Origin: Acanthococcus lagerstroemiae
Taxonomy: Eukaryota > Arthropoda > Insecta > Hemiptera > Eriococcidae
NCBI GenBank assembly: GCA_031841125.1
Contig: CM063112.1
Coordinates: 59,201,722 to 59,265,721 of the forward strand
Reading direction: 5' to 3'
DNA length: 64,000 nt
Made by a program: the position numbers and the translations under genes. The notes beneath the pieces were generated by a model that was not told the origin of the DNA, did no database searches, and saw only the letters and a program-made list of their open reading frames with translations. Numbering within the stretch: position 1 is the first letter of the stretch; each line of letters starts with the position of its first letter. Positions 1 to 10,501 of the stretch are shown in pieces.

Positions 1-110
1 GCATTAGATAGAAGATGCTATGTTGTTTTTACTTTAACTCTATGTTGTGCTAGCTCGTACAAGAACAGTATTATAAACTTTTGTCAAGAGGTGTAAAAAT
101 AAAGGCACGT
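1..110 (+). mobile_element. RTE-type LINE, 3' tail only
   Basis: The first ~110 bases match the 3' end of the RTE element at 54470-54575 and the tail at 36040-36165. In those copies the segment follows directly after the end of the RT protein (a stretch ending in EAFA), so it is the 3' UTR ending in an A-rich aaaaataaa tract. The coding part lies beyond the left edge of the window. Homology is seen directly; the assignment to RTE comes from the copy at 53755-54575. Confidence 0.75.
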
Positions 111-1573
111 TTTTCTAATATTATTATCGAACCACGGAGTTACACTTTCGGGCTATGGGCTCGGAAAAGGTTGTAGTCTATATTATGTCGTAGAGGTATC
201 CAGCAGCGGAAAAGTAGGTGAGGGTGTTGTTTATGTGCTTGTGAGGGTTGAAGAGGGCCGAAATTCGACTGTAGGGGACGTGCTGAGAGTTACGAAGGTA
301 GGTTGAGGGAGGGGCATGAGAAGAGGTGGTCCACGGTGAGAGGGTCTTCATGTTCACAGTGTGGGCAGTTGAGGGGATAAAGGTTAGTGAGAAGATGCGT
401 ATGTGTAAGGCGTGCATGTCCAATCCTTAGGCGGGTGAAGATAACTTCCTCACGGCGGGAGGAACGTTGGGACGTTGACCAGGGGACAAGTGTAAACTTG
501 ATTTGTGCGAGTTTGTTGTGCCGAGAAGCCTGATTCCGCCACTCTTTGAACCACTTACGCAAAGTGGTCTGGCCGATGTCGGAAGTGAGATCTGTCGAGA
601 TAGGGAGGTGACGAATGATATATGGGAGCTGTGTAGCTTGCTGTGCTGCTTGATCAACTGCCTCATTTCCTGAGATACCAATATGCCTTGGTGAAATGCT
701 CTTGGTGATGAAGGAAATGAGATGGATCCGTTGGACGAAAGCGTGCGTTAAAAGACGATCACAAATAGACCTTAAGGAAGAAAGTGAATCTGCTAGGACC
801 AGATGGTGGGTGGGGGTGGGTGGGTCTTCGAGCGAGGAGATAGTGACTAGGCGATAGCATGGAGTTCGGCTGTGTGGATGGAAGCTGTGTTTTTTAGTCG
901 GAAGTAGTGTAGTAGACTATCTATGGAGTAAGCGTAAGCGGTACGTCGGTTGTACTTTGAACCATCGCAGTGAAGCATAGGATACGGTCAGGAAAGCGGT
1001 ACAGAATTTCTTGTAAATGGGTCCAATAAACTTGGGGAGCATAGATTTTTTAGGAAATTCTGTAAGTTCAAATTACATGGGGGAAGGTTCAACAACTAGG
1101 GTGGGGGTGATGTATGAATTGTTAGTAGTGAATTGTAGGAAAATGTACAAAACAGTGTCCCTTCAAAGTGTGAACGTAAGTGCATTGAGGATTTAAGAAC
1201 AGGGGTGTAGTTTGAAGGGTTAAAGTGATACTCATAGGCAGGAAGATTAGGGTTGTGTGCTATCTTAACGAAAAGTTTGGCAGTGAGTAGCATTCGGCGG
1301 TAAGAGAGAGGAGGAATTCCATCACCGGCACACATACTCAAAGCTGGGCTAGTGCAAAAGGCACCGATGGAGATACGTAAACCCGCATTTTGAACAGCGT
1401 CAAGAAGCTTCAAGTATGAGGGAGGGGCAAGTCCACATATGGGTGATCAGTAATCCATGATAGATCGGATCCGAGTCTGGTATAACTAATGAGTAGCTAA
1501 CTGCTACATCATTTAGAAGGATGTGAGAAGCACTGCAGAACACTGAGTGAGCGCATACATTTGGCTTTTACGT
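111..1573 (-). mobile_element. LINE fragment with RNase H and C-terminal zinc knuckle (copy A)
   Basis: Read on the minus strand this is the 3' half of a non-LTR retrotransposon. From high to low coordinates: the end of the RT thumb (a MDY.SPICG-like stretch near 1440-1480, with an in-frame TGA), the post-RT region (LKLLDAVQNAGLRIS, 1360-1410; PPLSYRR), an RNase H segment (HIGISGNEAVD near 640-690) and a C-terminal CxxC...H...C knuckle (CPHCEHEDPLTVDHLFSCP, about 310-370). The order fits Jockey/I-group LINEs that carry RNase H; I do not assign a clade. The 5' part is missing. The locus at 36160 lacks the insertion, which defines its limits. A second copy with the same internal stop lies at 54576-56004, so the two arose by segmental duplication rather than separate insertions. 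Confidence 0.8.
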
Positions 1574-2354
1574 ATTTAATTCATGTGACTTTAAACGACG
1601 ATAGAATACACCTGGCCAATCCTCAGTTAATAGCTTAATAATTTGAGCAATTTTACTTTTTTAAAAGCCCACTTATCAGTGCCTCGTTTGAAAACCAAGC
1701 TTCAAATTTTTTTTAGTTGGTTTAAGCTTGAAAATGTGATGATGTCTCGGAAAGATATTCAGTGTCTCTTGTACGAATTCAAAGTGGGCCCTCATTTAAT
1801 AATTCAAAAATAAGGTACAAAAAAGATCCCTGGGTGAAGAGTTTCTTGATAGAGTGGAAAAGAGGGCTACAGTTTTTCAGTAACGGACAAATGGTACAGA
1901 ATGTTGAGGTCAGTTTTGAGGCCAACGAGAGTCAAGAAGACAGCAAACAAAAAAAAATGTATCACTTTTTAAATCTTGCCAGCTGAGATTCAAGATCTGA
2001 TCTTACTAGGTTTATAAAAATTCTCAAAACTGGTCAGGGCAAAAAATGGCTGATTTTGTTAACTGAGGAAGTATTTGGGGGGAAGTCTGCTTTAGTATGC
2101 TCAAAGTAGCTTGATTGACAAAGGGTGACGCGAAATTGCCGGGATTTTAAAGCCACCTGAACGACACCCTAATGGACTGTTGAAATCACATGCACACTCG
2201 TATGTCAAATTGATACAAGATTTTCATAAACTTAAAAATATATATTAAAAACCTGATTTAAAGTAAGTAATTTTTATTATTGATTCTTCAAAATTATTAT
2301 TTTTAAATAAAATCAGTATGTGCTCTCTTATACCCAAAGGAACCAATCAACGTA
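1574..2354. other. Array spacer block, unit 0
   Basis: Non-coding spacer that aligns with 36166-36980 and 56005-56853, starting at the shared string ttaattcatgtgac and ending at accaatcaac. It is part of the desaturase-array repeat unit, not a gene. The short open frame at 1762-1986 is not conserved in the other two copies. Confidence 0.7.
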
Positions 2355-3560
2355 TCGTCGGTGGCGCGTTTAACACCTCGTATGTGACATTTTTGGCCAA
2401 AACCACTTATTGGTATTGTTGGATTCGTCTCTGACGGGCGCGTCGAATGAACTTCTTCCTATGTGCTTAGTTACAAAATTGTCCGCTAGAGGACGCTATA
2501 TAACACCTTGTATGTGCATGGATTTCTAATCCTGGCTCCAAATACCTCCTATGCGTAAGTGATAAGAAAAATAAATAATATTTATCGTGATTAGTTAATT
2601 GCCGGTAGTTTATTTTTCGTTCATTAATAAAACGTGATTGTTTCAGTTAATTGCCGGTATGAATGTAGTTATTTTTCGTTCATTTTAAGCCTTAACCGGC
2701 ACACATCGGCAAAATTCGCTGATGACGTGTTTTTACGCACACCATGCGTGTATGATTGGTGGTATATACACGAATGCGAAGGAGCTTAACTGGTTTATTC
2801 TTGGCAAGTTACAAAAATGCAGCAGGATCTAACCTTAACGTGAATTGTATGATGTTTGGAAATTTGTGAGTGGGGAGAATTCGAGTCTTTTTTAGATTAA
2901 ACATTTCTTAAACATGTTTTTATCTTTGTAATTGTTTGTACGGTGTATTTTGTTTTGATGTTCATGCCAATGAGCCTCGTTTTTTTATGAAAAAAATATC
3001 ACCCCCTCCCCTTTGGAGTTCGTTCCACAGGGGGCTTACACCAAAACGAATTTATAGCTAATGTTGAAATATTTACCAAATTTCTTATTAATTTAGCCTA
3101 TAATCGTAGTAATAACTCATTTCCTTGAAAAAATTATTATTCCCCCTCAACCAGTTCAGACTATGTTTCTATTATGCTTATTCTATCATAATCTAAGAAG
3201 ATTGGTATGATAGGTTTTGTAATTCAACGATCAGCGAAATTTGCCGCTGTGTGCCATTTATATAAAATTCTGTGTGTGCTATATGCCCAACTGTACAGCG
3301 ACAAAGACTACGTAGATCCAAAGGAAACGGAACATTTCCAGCAAAAGGTAGAAAATGAACCAGAAATTCTTGAGAGAGAAGTGGAAAGTGTATAGTTAAA
3401 AAATAAAAAAAAATAATAAAGATACTGGTCAGGACCAAATATCCAATGAATTATTTAAGATGGGAGGAGAAATAGTGCTGAAAAACTTAACCAGACTCTT
3501 CAACAAAATTCTGAAAGAAAAGAAAATCCCAAAAGATTGGAAGCGTTCAGATATTATTCT
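2355..3560 (+). mobile_element. Left part of a TIR element with nested RTE fragment, cut at a duplication breakpoint
   Basis: Begins with tcgtcggtggcgcgtttaa, the same terminal repeat that opens the complete element at 56854-59828, and follows that copy almost base for base to 3560. From about 3300 it carries the beginning of the nested plus-strand RTE reverse transcriptase (frames containing GQDQISNELFKMGG and KEKKIPKDWKRSD). Homology stops abruptly at 3560 inside the RT motif that continues as VFKKGE in the right-hand copy. LINEs lose their 5' end, not their 3' end, so this is a rearrangement breakpoint and not an insertion end. Confidence 0.75.
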
Positions 3561-4389
3561 CTTATGAGTTCGTTTTTTGACGATTTTTTCATGCGTGTTA
3601 TCGAGCTTGGAAGAAAGCTGCCATGATGCTTAAGTGAAGTTGACCAATTCCATAGAGTGGCGTGCTTGATGGTTTCAATTAATGGTTTTGGATGTACGCT
3701 CTGCTACCATATTATACTCATGAAACTAGTGTCGATATCGACTCAGAGCTCGGCATTTTAATTTAGTAATTTCTATTACATCTCGTAGGCTATTGCTTAG
3801 ACAGCATTAATTGACGTCGCACTAACCTGGAACTATCTCATTTCGAATCAATGAGAAATAGTTATAATTGTAATGGTAGTCGAATCGACATATCGACACC
3901 TTTATCGCTTTCAAAGTTTAGACTGACAATTCAGTAGGTAATCGATATCGCATTTGGTATGGAAAAATTGTTGGACAACCTCTCTTTTTCATTTGATCTC
4001 ACACGAGCCCTGGAACCGCCCCTTCGAGCATTAACTCAGGGACATCGGGGAGCCTCGTAGGACTGCCTTAGCCCTCTTCTCTTCTTGCCGGGAATCGGCC
4101 TTGGTCAACTGCGCTATCTTCCTCTGTCGAATACCCGTATCACTAGCCTCGTGGTTTATGACGGTGAGTTCAACGAGCACCAGCAGGTAGCGCCCCATCC
4201 ATTTACAGCTTTCAGATACTGGCGACCGATTGCACATTTCTCGGAAGCCTCTGCTGTAAGCTATTTTCTCTATCATTTTTCATAACCTGCAATCTATTTT
4301 CTGCTTCCAAAATCACTATTACGAAGGAAATAATCGTTTTTTGTAAGTTTTTAACTACGCGGTATTTGAAGTACAAAAATGAACCTTCC
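3561..4389. other. Unassigned intergenic DNA with a SINE tail fragment
   Basis: No gene seen. Positions about 3998-4105 match the 3' half of the tRNA-derived SINE found at 32498-32714 (gagccctggaaccgccccttcgagcatta, then ccctcttctcttcttgcc), in minus orientation. The tRNA-like head is not recognisable. The open frame at 4085-4285 runs through this repeat and is not considered a gene. Confidence 0.5.
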
Positions 4390-5039
4390 TTTTAGAGAAA
4401 AATAAAGGATAACTTGTACCCGAAAATCACCCAGATGTAGGCTCGGTACGGGAATTTTTCTATGTGGTAGATTTACTAGTGTCGACCGTAAGTAATACTC
4501 AATTTTTTGATTTTTATTTTTGAAGGTCAGAATGACCTTAAATGCAAATAGCTGACCTGGAAAATATGGCTCGGGAAACTGACAAGTATCAAAATTGCGC
4601 TTAAAAAATTTTTATCGAATAATTTTTCAGTTTCTGAACCAGTTCCTTTATTATACGAAGTTTATTAATCGGGTGTTCTGTTCTTTCAACGGAGTGTTTC
4701 AAGAAGGGGTCGGGGTTTGTACCTGCCCTCCTCTCTTGGTGTTTTCGATAAAAAATATTAAAAATAATTTCTCTGTTCCTCATGTGAGTAGTTTATTAAA
4801 CAAAAATATTAACACGTTATTCACATTTTGGAATAGGTACAAAAATACTGTGTAAATTCAAAACTATTTTATTTTGAAGTTACGGCCTTGAAGTTAGCAA
4901 TAGTAAAATATCAACGTCTGAATCATCTATTGGACTGCGAAACAGTTCTCAACGGTGTAGTAGGGTACTTCAGTGACATCCCAGAAACTAAACTGATGTT
5001 TGAGTGCTCCAAAACACAACGAACTGTTCCAGCTATTTC
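4390..5039 (-). other. 3' UTR and downstream flank of desaturase copy 1
   Basis: Aligns with the region downstream of copy 2 (23690-24979). Best-conserved stretches are gtggtagatttactagtgtc (4460s and 23760s), the block around 4530-4640, and atttctctgttcctcat...gtagtttattaaa just before the poly(A) signal. Confidence 0.65.
4792..4797 (-). promoter_or_regulatory. Poly(A) signal, desaturase copy 1
   Basis: TTTATT on the plus strand gives AATAAA on the minus strand, about 243 bases past the stop codon of copy 1. The same hexamer in the same local context lies 193 bases past the stop of copy 2, which supports a functional site in the ancestor. Confidence 0.55.
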
Positions 5040-5310
5040 TCAGTCAGTCCATTCTGGTGGTGCTACTGATTCGTGACTGCCATCTCCATATTTTTGGATA
5101 TAGAATTTTACAGACTCGGGCGACGGCTCTTTCAAATCATAAGCCCATCCGATCTTGGCGAAGAAATTCAAAAGTCTAGTAGTCGTGTTCAAATGGCTCA
5201 ATCCAAATTCAGATGCTTTGTAGTCCCACGGAAAGGCATGATGATAGTTATGCCAGCCTTCTCCAAACGCTAGAATGCCCATGGCAAAGTTCTCGGCAGG
5301 TAAAATGGAT
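5040..5310 (-). CDS. Desaturase copy 1, exon 5 (third His box)
   Basis: Acceptor ttgcag precedes 5310. The first base completes a split lysine codon, and the reading then opens SILPAENFAMG and contains FGEGWHNYHHAFPWDY, the third histidine box, and WAYDLKEPSPESV. It ends at a stop after PPEWTD. Intact. Confidence 0.9.
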
Positions 5311-5379
5311 CTGCAAGATGAAGGGTTCGCTTGAGTTTTACCGGTTGCTGGATTACCGCGATGAAAGTTTCGCACTCAC

Positions 5380-5562
5380 TTGTTGTATGGACGTTGACCC
5401 CACTTGTGATTGACACTGTTAACACTCAAAGTGTCATGCAGTAAAAGAAAATTGCGCACTATATACATTGAAATTGCACAGATCCAGGACTCTTGCCACA
5501 GGTAGATTGGTATCAAAATAGGTATTACTAAATGCATAAGAATTCTTGTTATCCAAAAGTGC
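5380..5562 (-). CDS. Desaturase copy 1, exon 4
   Basis: Acceptor ttgcag before 5562 and donor gtgagt after 5380. It is 183 bases: one base, 60 codons, two bases. It encodes the hydrophobic pair of the second membrane hairpin (IPILIPIYLW) and VNSVNHKWGQRPYN, with the Asn and His positions that bind metal in this family. The longer open frame overlapping it at 5434-5673 is out of frame and is not used. Confidence 0.85.
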
Positions 5563-5674
5563 CTGCAAGATTAACGACAATGATGTCAAGAGAGGGTCTG
5601 AGATAAGATAGTATGCGAAATTATTAATTATGAGAAGTTCAGTGCATTCTTCGTCAGCGTAGCTCTTACTCATT

Positions 5675-6850
5675 TCTAGTGTAGATAAACATATTTGTTT
5701 GTCTGAGGGTGTGTTTGTTTGGTCGCGGTCGGCGGGTGAACCATTCGGTTGCGGGGGGAGGGGTCTTACTTCTCGGATGTATCGGTATGAAATCTGGTAA
5801 GGTTTTGGGTTAAAAAAAAATTCAGTACTCTAATAAGGTGTACTGAACCCCCTATTCTTTTCGAATTGGACTTTTCGGAGGTATTTCATGCTGAATTCCT
5901 TCACATTGTGTTAAAATTTTGTGGTTGTAACTGTCCCCTCGGAAATTATTATAGGGAATTGAAAATCTGAAATTTCCAAAACAAGCTCAAAGTACCTTTA
6001 AATTTAAATCTGATTTAACGCGACTACAGTATACTTGGATACTGTTTTGTTCTCATTTATGCAACACACGGCTTTTTTTCAGCCCCGCATTATCGACAAA
6101 CGCCCTGAAATTTCAGTTTTTGGAAAATATGTTCAGCATTTCTCTAATTATTCGATTGAATTTTTGAAAACACCACAATTTTTATCTGAATAACACCAAC
6201 ATGAAGTGATAAACTGCAAATGAATCAAGATCTTCCGATTGAATGCAATACGAGTTGAAGCTATTTCCTATCATAAACTTACTCGGGTTTCAGTAAGGGT
6301 GATAGTACCGGACCTCCTTGCAACCAGGCGCTCTTTTTACTTTGCTCTCACCCGAGCCCTGGAACCGCCCCTTCGAGCATTACCTTAGGTTATACCGCTA
6401 CCCATCCATCAACACACGCGGACACAGAACAGAAACTAGTGGTTATTGTTTGTCTGTACATAGAAATGTGTCACGTGTTTCATGTATCAAAGTATGAAAA
6501 AATGAAATAACTACAGATAAAAATATCGTGCATTGTCATAAGTACACGCATTATTACTAATCAAACTTCCAATGTGGTGCAAAAGTTTACCTACCCATTC
6601 CAAAGAAACACGTATCTACCCGACATTAAACTGGTATTTGTACCTGCGGTCACAACACGGGATACCTGAGTAAAATAATACTTGGCCAGTCTCAAGTGTT
6701 GAAACTAAATGTGAAGGAAACTGAGTCCCCAATAATTCATTTGATTAGTAATAACCTATGTATACTGCATTACAGAGCTATACCAGTGTTCTTTCATCCA
6801 ACTCACTTTAGCCTACAGTCTAAATGAGCCGCGAAGCGCGGGTCAGCTAG
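5675..6850. mobile_element. Helitron-like non-autonomous repeat in intron, copy 1
   Basis: Starts tctagtgtagataaacatat followed by gtttgtctg and ends agccgcgaagcgcgggtcag then CTAG-T, a short GC hairpin followed by CTAG. This is the layout of Helitron ends (5' TC, 3' hairpin plus CTRR). The same element, with the same limits relative to the exons, is at 25622-26641 in copy 2, so it predates the duplication. A reversed 3' end is at about 62735-62800. No helicase ORF. Family assignment is inference. Confidence 0.45.
6333..6385 (-). mobile_element. SINE tail fragment in intron of copy 1
   Basis: ctctcacccgagccctggaa and ccttcgagcattacct match the tail of the tRNA-derived SINE. Copy 2 (26160-26190) lacks it, so it entered copy 1 after duplication. 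Confidence 0.55.
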
Positions 6851-7095
6851 TATGTATATTCATATATAGAACGGAACTCTCAACGCTGCGGTCCATTCTA
6901 GAGAAATGAACGTCGTTACACGTCCGTAGTGTATAATATAAAAATTCAGAAAACACAAAGGGAAAAAATTGAAGAAAAAAATGAAAAAGTTGTAACCTAA
7001 TGATCAGCTGTGTTCAAATCATTTTTTTCAAATTTTTTGAATTCTTCAATTAAACATTGCGTACTTGTAATGACATTCATTTCTCTAACTCTTAC

Positions 7096-7304
7096 CTGTC
7101 TTGAAATCGTATCCACGGGTCATTGATCATGTCACTTATATCGGTTTCCATCTTCCGACGAGTAACCTCTGGATGTTCCTCCTTTTGCAGCAGCCATCCT
7201 ATATGCGAGAAAAAGAAACCAAGTTTTGCGTTATGCGGATCGGCATCTGTGTCGCTGTACTTGTGATGCACTCGATGATTGTGCACCCAATGGTATAGAT
7301 GATG
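7096..7304 (-). CDS. Desaturase copy 1, exon 3 (second His box)
   Basis: Acceptor tttctccag before 7304 and donor gtaagag after 7096. It is 209 bases, starting in phase 0 with HHLYHWVHN and running through HRVHHKYSDTDADPHNAK, GFFFSHIGWLL and ending RFQDR with the last codon split. The tempting upstream extension to about 7340 is intron: it contains an in-frame stop in copies 2 and 3, and the pyrimidine tract plus CAG is conserved in all three copies. Confidence 0.9.
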
Positions 7305-9013
7305 CTGGAGAAATGTGACGTAGATAAGGCACCAGTTTCAACTGAACTTAAAACTAAAGGTATAAAGGCGGTCCTCATTTTTGATTTTTTCAGCCAGGAC
7401 GAACTCTTGGCCATTAGATAGGCAACAGATATACATGGAACGCTATCACTGCCCTATATCGTCAGTTAATTTTTTGTATTGTGATTAACATAAGAGACCA
7501 AATCCGAGAGGGATGAGTGGAGGAAGGATGAGATATGACCGTCCCTATTATCTCCGGTATTAGTACTTAATAGGGAAAACGGATGTTTAGAGAGCCTGAG
7601 GTAGTTCGAAAACAGAGGCCGTGTCGGACAAAAACTACTATATTTACTATTTTTATATTGTCGCCAGACCATGGGAACAATAATTTTTTTGTATGAAAAT
7701 GTTTGAAATTTTATCTATTTCTGGAGGCATGTTAGTGCTGAGCATCTCATTATTCTTAGCAGAGGTGCTCTTGGGCAACAAGTAGTTTCCGGAAAAACCC
7801 ATGCGTAAATCCCAGTTTAAATTTCAGAACCGCTGGACTCTGTTCGTATTTTTAAAAAAATCTGAAAAAATCAGACAGTAAATTTAAATATCTGGATGAT
7901 AGTGAACCCTATCTCTAAAATTTCTGAAATTTTGGACACTGCTTATCTGTACATATAATAAACACTCTGCGAATAATATTTCCAAGAAGTTTCATTAAGA
8001 TCGATGAAATTTTCACGCGATTTTTTTTTTATTTTTGAAACAAATTTAGTCAAGCGAGCCATTCAGCTCACTGGCTGAATTGGGATTGAAACCTGCACTA
8101 GAGTGCGCTGCAAAGTTACCTGCGCGGGTGTTACCGGGTGAAAATGAGTCACAGACAGTGATCATGTGTACTTTCAAAAAGAAACGCTGCTATCTTCAGT
8201 AGAGTAAAACACCAAGTAAAATTATTCTCTGCTAGTAGAACTGATTATAATTTCATTTTTCGGTGATGATGCAGTTGAATTTAGGGCAAATTTTTTTTTT
8301 GAAAGTGAATTTCTAATCGACTTAATGATAGCTGAAGTTTGCTACACAGTTACGGTAAATCATACGTAATCACTCACACATATCGCAGGGCTGCCAACAC
8401 TTGAAACTCCAAGTTTAAATCCCAATAGTTTTAAAACTGACTTTACAAAAAGCACGCTTTCAACAGTAAAACTGATGCAGTGATTAAGGACAATACCGGT
8501 GGTCATGGATGTCTAAAATTTTAAAAATACTATCGATAAATCGTGTCTATAAAACCACCTTCTAGTGTATTACAAAATGCACATATTTTTCAATAATGAT
8601 TCTATTTGAATAATTTTCATCCAAAATGCGTAAATTTAACCCGCTGGCGGCACGAGTTTAAATTTTATCGTTTTCAAGAAATCCGCAGATTTTTTTTTTT
8701 AATTACCACTGATGAGACTTGTACCATGCTTAACAGAAAACCTGCTATCTAACTTTCCAAACCGATATTCATAGTTACCTAACAATTTTTTTTTCGAAAT
8801 GCTGAAGAAAACCCAATGGAAGTGGGGTCAAACAATCATTAAAAATGAACACGTCAGGTAGGGCAAGTGGTTTTTTGTGGGTAATCGTGGGACCATTTCC
8901 AATAACTTTCAGAAGAATTTTATGAAACAACTTGAGTAACAGAATCATTTATCAGAAAAAATTCCAAAACAAGGACCACCTTAAATAGAATAATATTTAA
9001 TAAGCGTTTGTAC
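7305..9013. other. Intron 2 of desaturase copy 1
   Basis: No coding signal seen. Much of it aligns with 30503-30880 and 31860-32285 in copy 2 (for example tttagtcaagcgagccattcagct). The stretch 7683-8040 has no match in copy 2, where a GC-rich minisatellite lies instead. Confidence 0.6.
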
Positions 9014-9099
9014 CATTGTCGATGTGATATAACAGGTCAGGAGAAGAATGTGTAGAGATAATTTAGCTTTATAACATTGGTGCGACCATAATCGATGAG
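9014..9099 (-). CDS. Desaturase copy 1, partial exon 2 (first His box)
   Basis: Reads HRLWSHQCYKAKLSLHILLL and then ends ITSTM at a conserved ATG|gta donor. Compared with exon 2 of copies 2 and 3 (131 bases each), the first ~45 bases are missing. Homology to copy 2 stops after atcgatgag at 9099. Q and S replace residues that are R and P in the other two copies. Confidence 0.85.
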
Positions 9100-9898
9100 A
9101 TGTGCTAAATGCCCTCGCTTTCGTCCGGATTCGTGTGAATCACTCATCGATCGTTCATTCGTTCATTCGTTCCTTGTCTCATTACTGCTGAAAGCATTAC
9201 CGCAACGCGGGCGGAAGCACGGCACGACAAATTCGTTAGTCCGTTCCCTTTACGACTTAATTTTTATTTTATTTTTGAATATTTTTCATTTTTTTAACGT
9301 GTTAGACCCTGAACACGTCTCTTTTTTTCTTCCATGTAATTAATAAAATTACTAGTTTTCTAATTACGTAAAATTCTATTTTCTGTACCTTTTTATTCTC
9401 TCTCTACTCTTTAATCTTATTCATTTAGAATCCCAAGGTCTATTTTTTTCAAGTTAGAGAGTGAAAATATAATTTGAAACAAGATACAAACAGAACAAAA
9501 TAGTCGTTTATTAAAAGGAAATTAATTATTAACAATCTGTATCAATAACAAGAAAATAAGGAAACAATTACACACTGAACTAGAGAAATGGACGCGCAGG
9601 ACTAAAACATTCATCTAATTATTAATCTAAGTAGCGGGATGCGTGCGGGCTATTTCAGAAGGCGCGGGCTGCGAATTTGTGACGAAATCAAAGACCAAGC
9701 AACAAAAACACTCAGCAACAAAAACACTCATTTTCAGCAGTAGTTTGAAGGTACTTACTCGTACATGAACTTTTTGGTAAAACTAGAACCAAGGCTGTTT
9801 GTTGCCTAGTTTCCGACTTATTTCAAATGAAAATGAGATAATGTGTTGTCCAAAAGAGCTCGGCACATTCTGAAACAGCCCGCACTCACTCACGGTAC

Positions 9899-10209
9899 AT
9901 CGAGAACACGTATATCATCAATAGGTAACAAGTCCAAGCACCTTCATAAAAAATACAAATATTGGAGTACACATAATCGGAAACACTTATATCATCAATA
10001 CGTAACTAGTCCAAGTATCTTCATAAAAAGTACAAATATTGGAGTACACATAATCGAGAACACTTATATCATCAATAGGTAACGAGTCCAAGCACCTTCA
10101 TAAAAAGTACAAATATTGGAGTATACATAATCGGGAACACTTATATCATCAATAGGTAACAAGTCCAAGCACCTTCATAAAAAGTACAAATATGTGAGTA
10201 CACATAATA
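9899..10209. repeat. 77-bp tandem repeat, about four copies, inside MULE
   Basis: The string catcaata recurs at 9916, 9993, 10070 and 10147, exactly 77 bases apart. Each unit contains agtccaag, ccttcataaa and acaaatattggagta with few differences. It is non-coding and lies between the left terminal repeat and the 3' end of the transposase gene. Confidence 0.95.
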
Positions 10210-10501
10210 CCTAATTGAGAATCTCATTATTAATCGCAGAATTAGGTATCAATCACAAATAACAATTATTATTAGAGATATAGAGAACAAGAAATGTACA
10301 TTATAATACTAAGAACAAATAATTAGAAAATTAGAGATAGTTATAATAATGGTCAGCTGAGTGTAGAAGAACAAGGACAAAAAATGTTTTTGGCAATTAC
10401 AGGAAAACGTGTATATCTCATAATAAAATGAGCATTGTAAGTAGAGCTCGTTCTTAATGAAATAATAATGACTTTTCATGTTTTCATGAGTAAGCAGCCG
10501 A

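Larger units (their letters stand above)
5040..9099 (-). pseudogene. Acyl-CoA desaturase copy 1, 5'-truncated
   Basis: Membrane acyl-CoA desaturase of the delta-9 type (ER di-iron enzyme that uses cytochrome b5 and O2 in the family). The remaining exons are 9014-9099 (partial exon 2), 7096-7304 (exon 3), 5380-5562 (exon 4) and 5040-5310 (exon 5). The splice sites and phases match the intact copy 3. Visible motifs are HRLWSH (box 1, exon 2), HRVHH (box 2, exon 3), NSVNH (exon 4) and HNYHH (box 3, exon 5). No frameshift or stop is seen in exons 3-5. Exon 2 homology ends at 9099, just upstream of box 1. Exon 1, the rest of exon 2 and the upstream DNA down to the block at 13574 are missing, and a MULE occupies the position. 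The gene therefore has no start and no first membrane segment. The clean 3' exons suggest recent loss. Confidence 0.88.

Noticed and set aside
5434..5673. 79-codon minus-strand open frame
   Set aside because: It overlaps desaturase exon 4 but in another frame. The true exon 5380-5562 reads IPILIPIYLW and NSVNHKWG.
7305..7345. Upstream extension of exon 3 (LIYVTFLQ-like reading)
   Set aside because: Copies 2 and 3 have in-frame stops just upstream, and a pyrimidine tract plus CAG at the position of the chosen exon start is conserved. With that start, the length between boxes 1 and 2 equals that of known desaturases.
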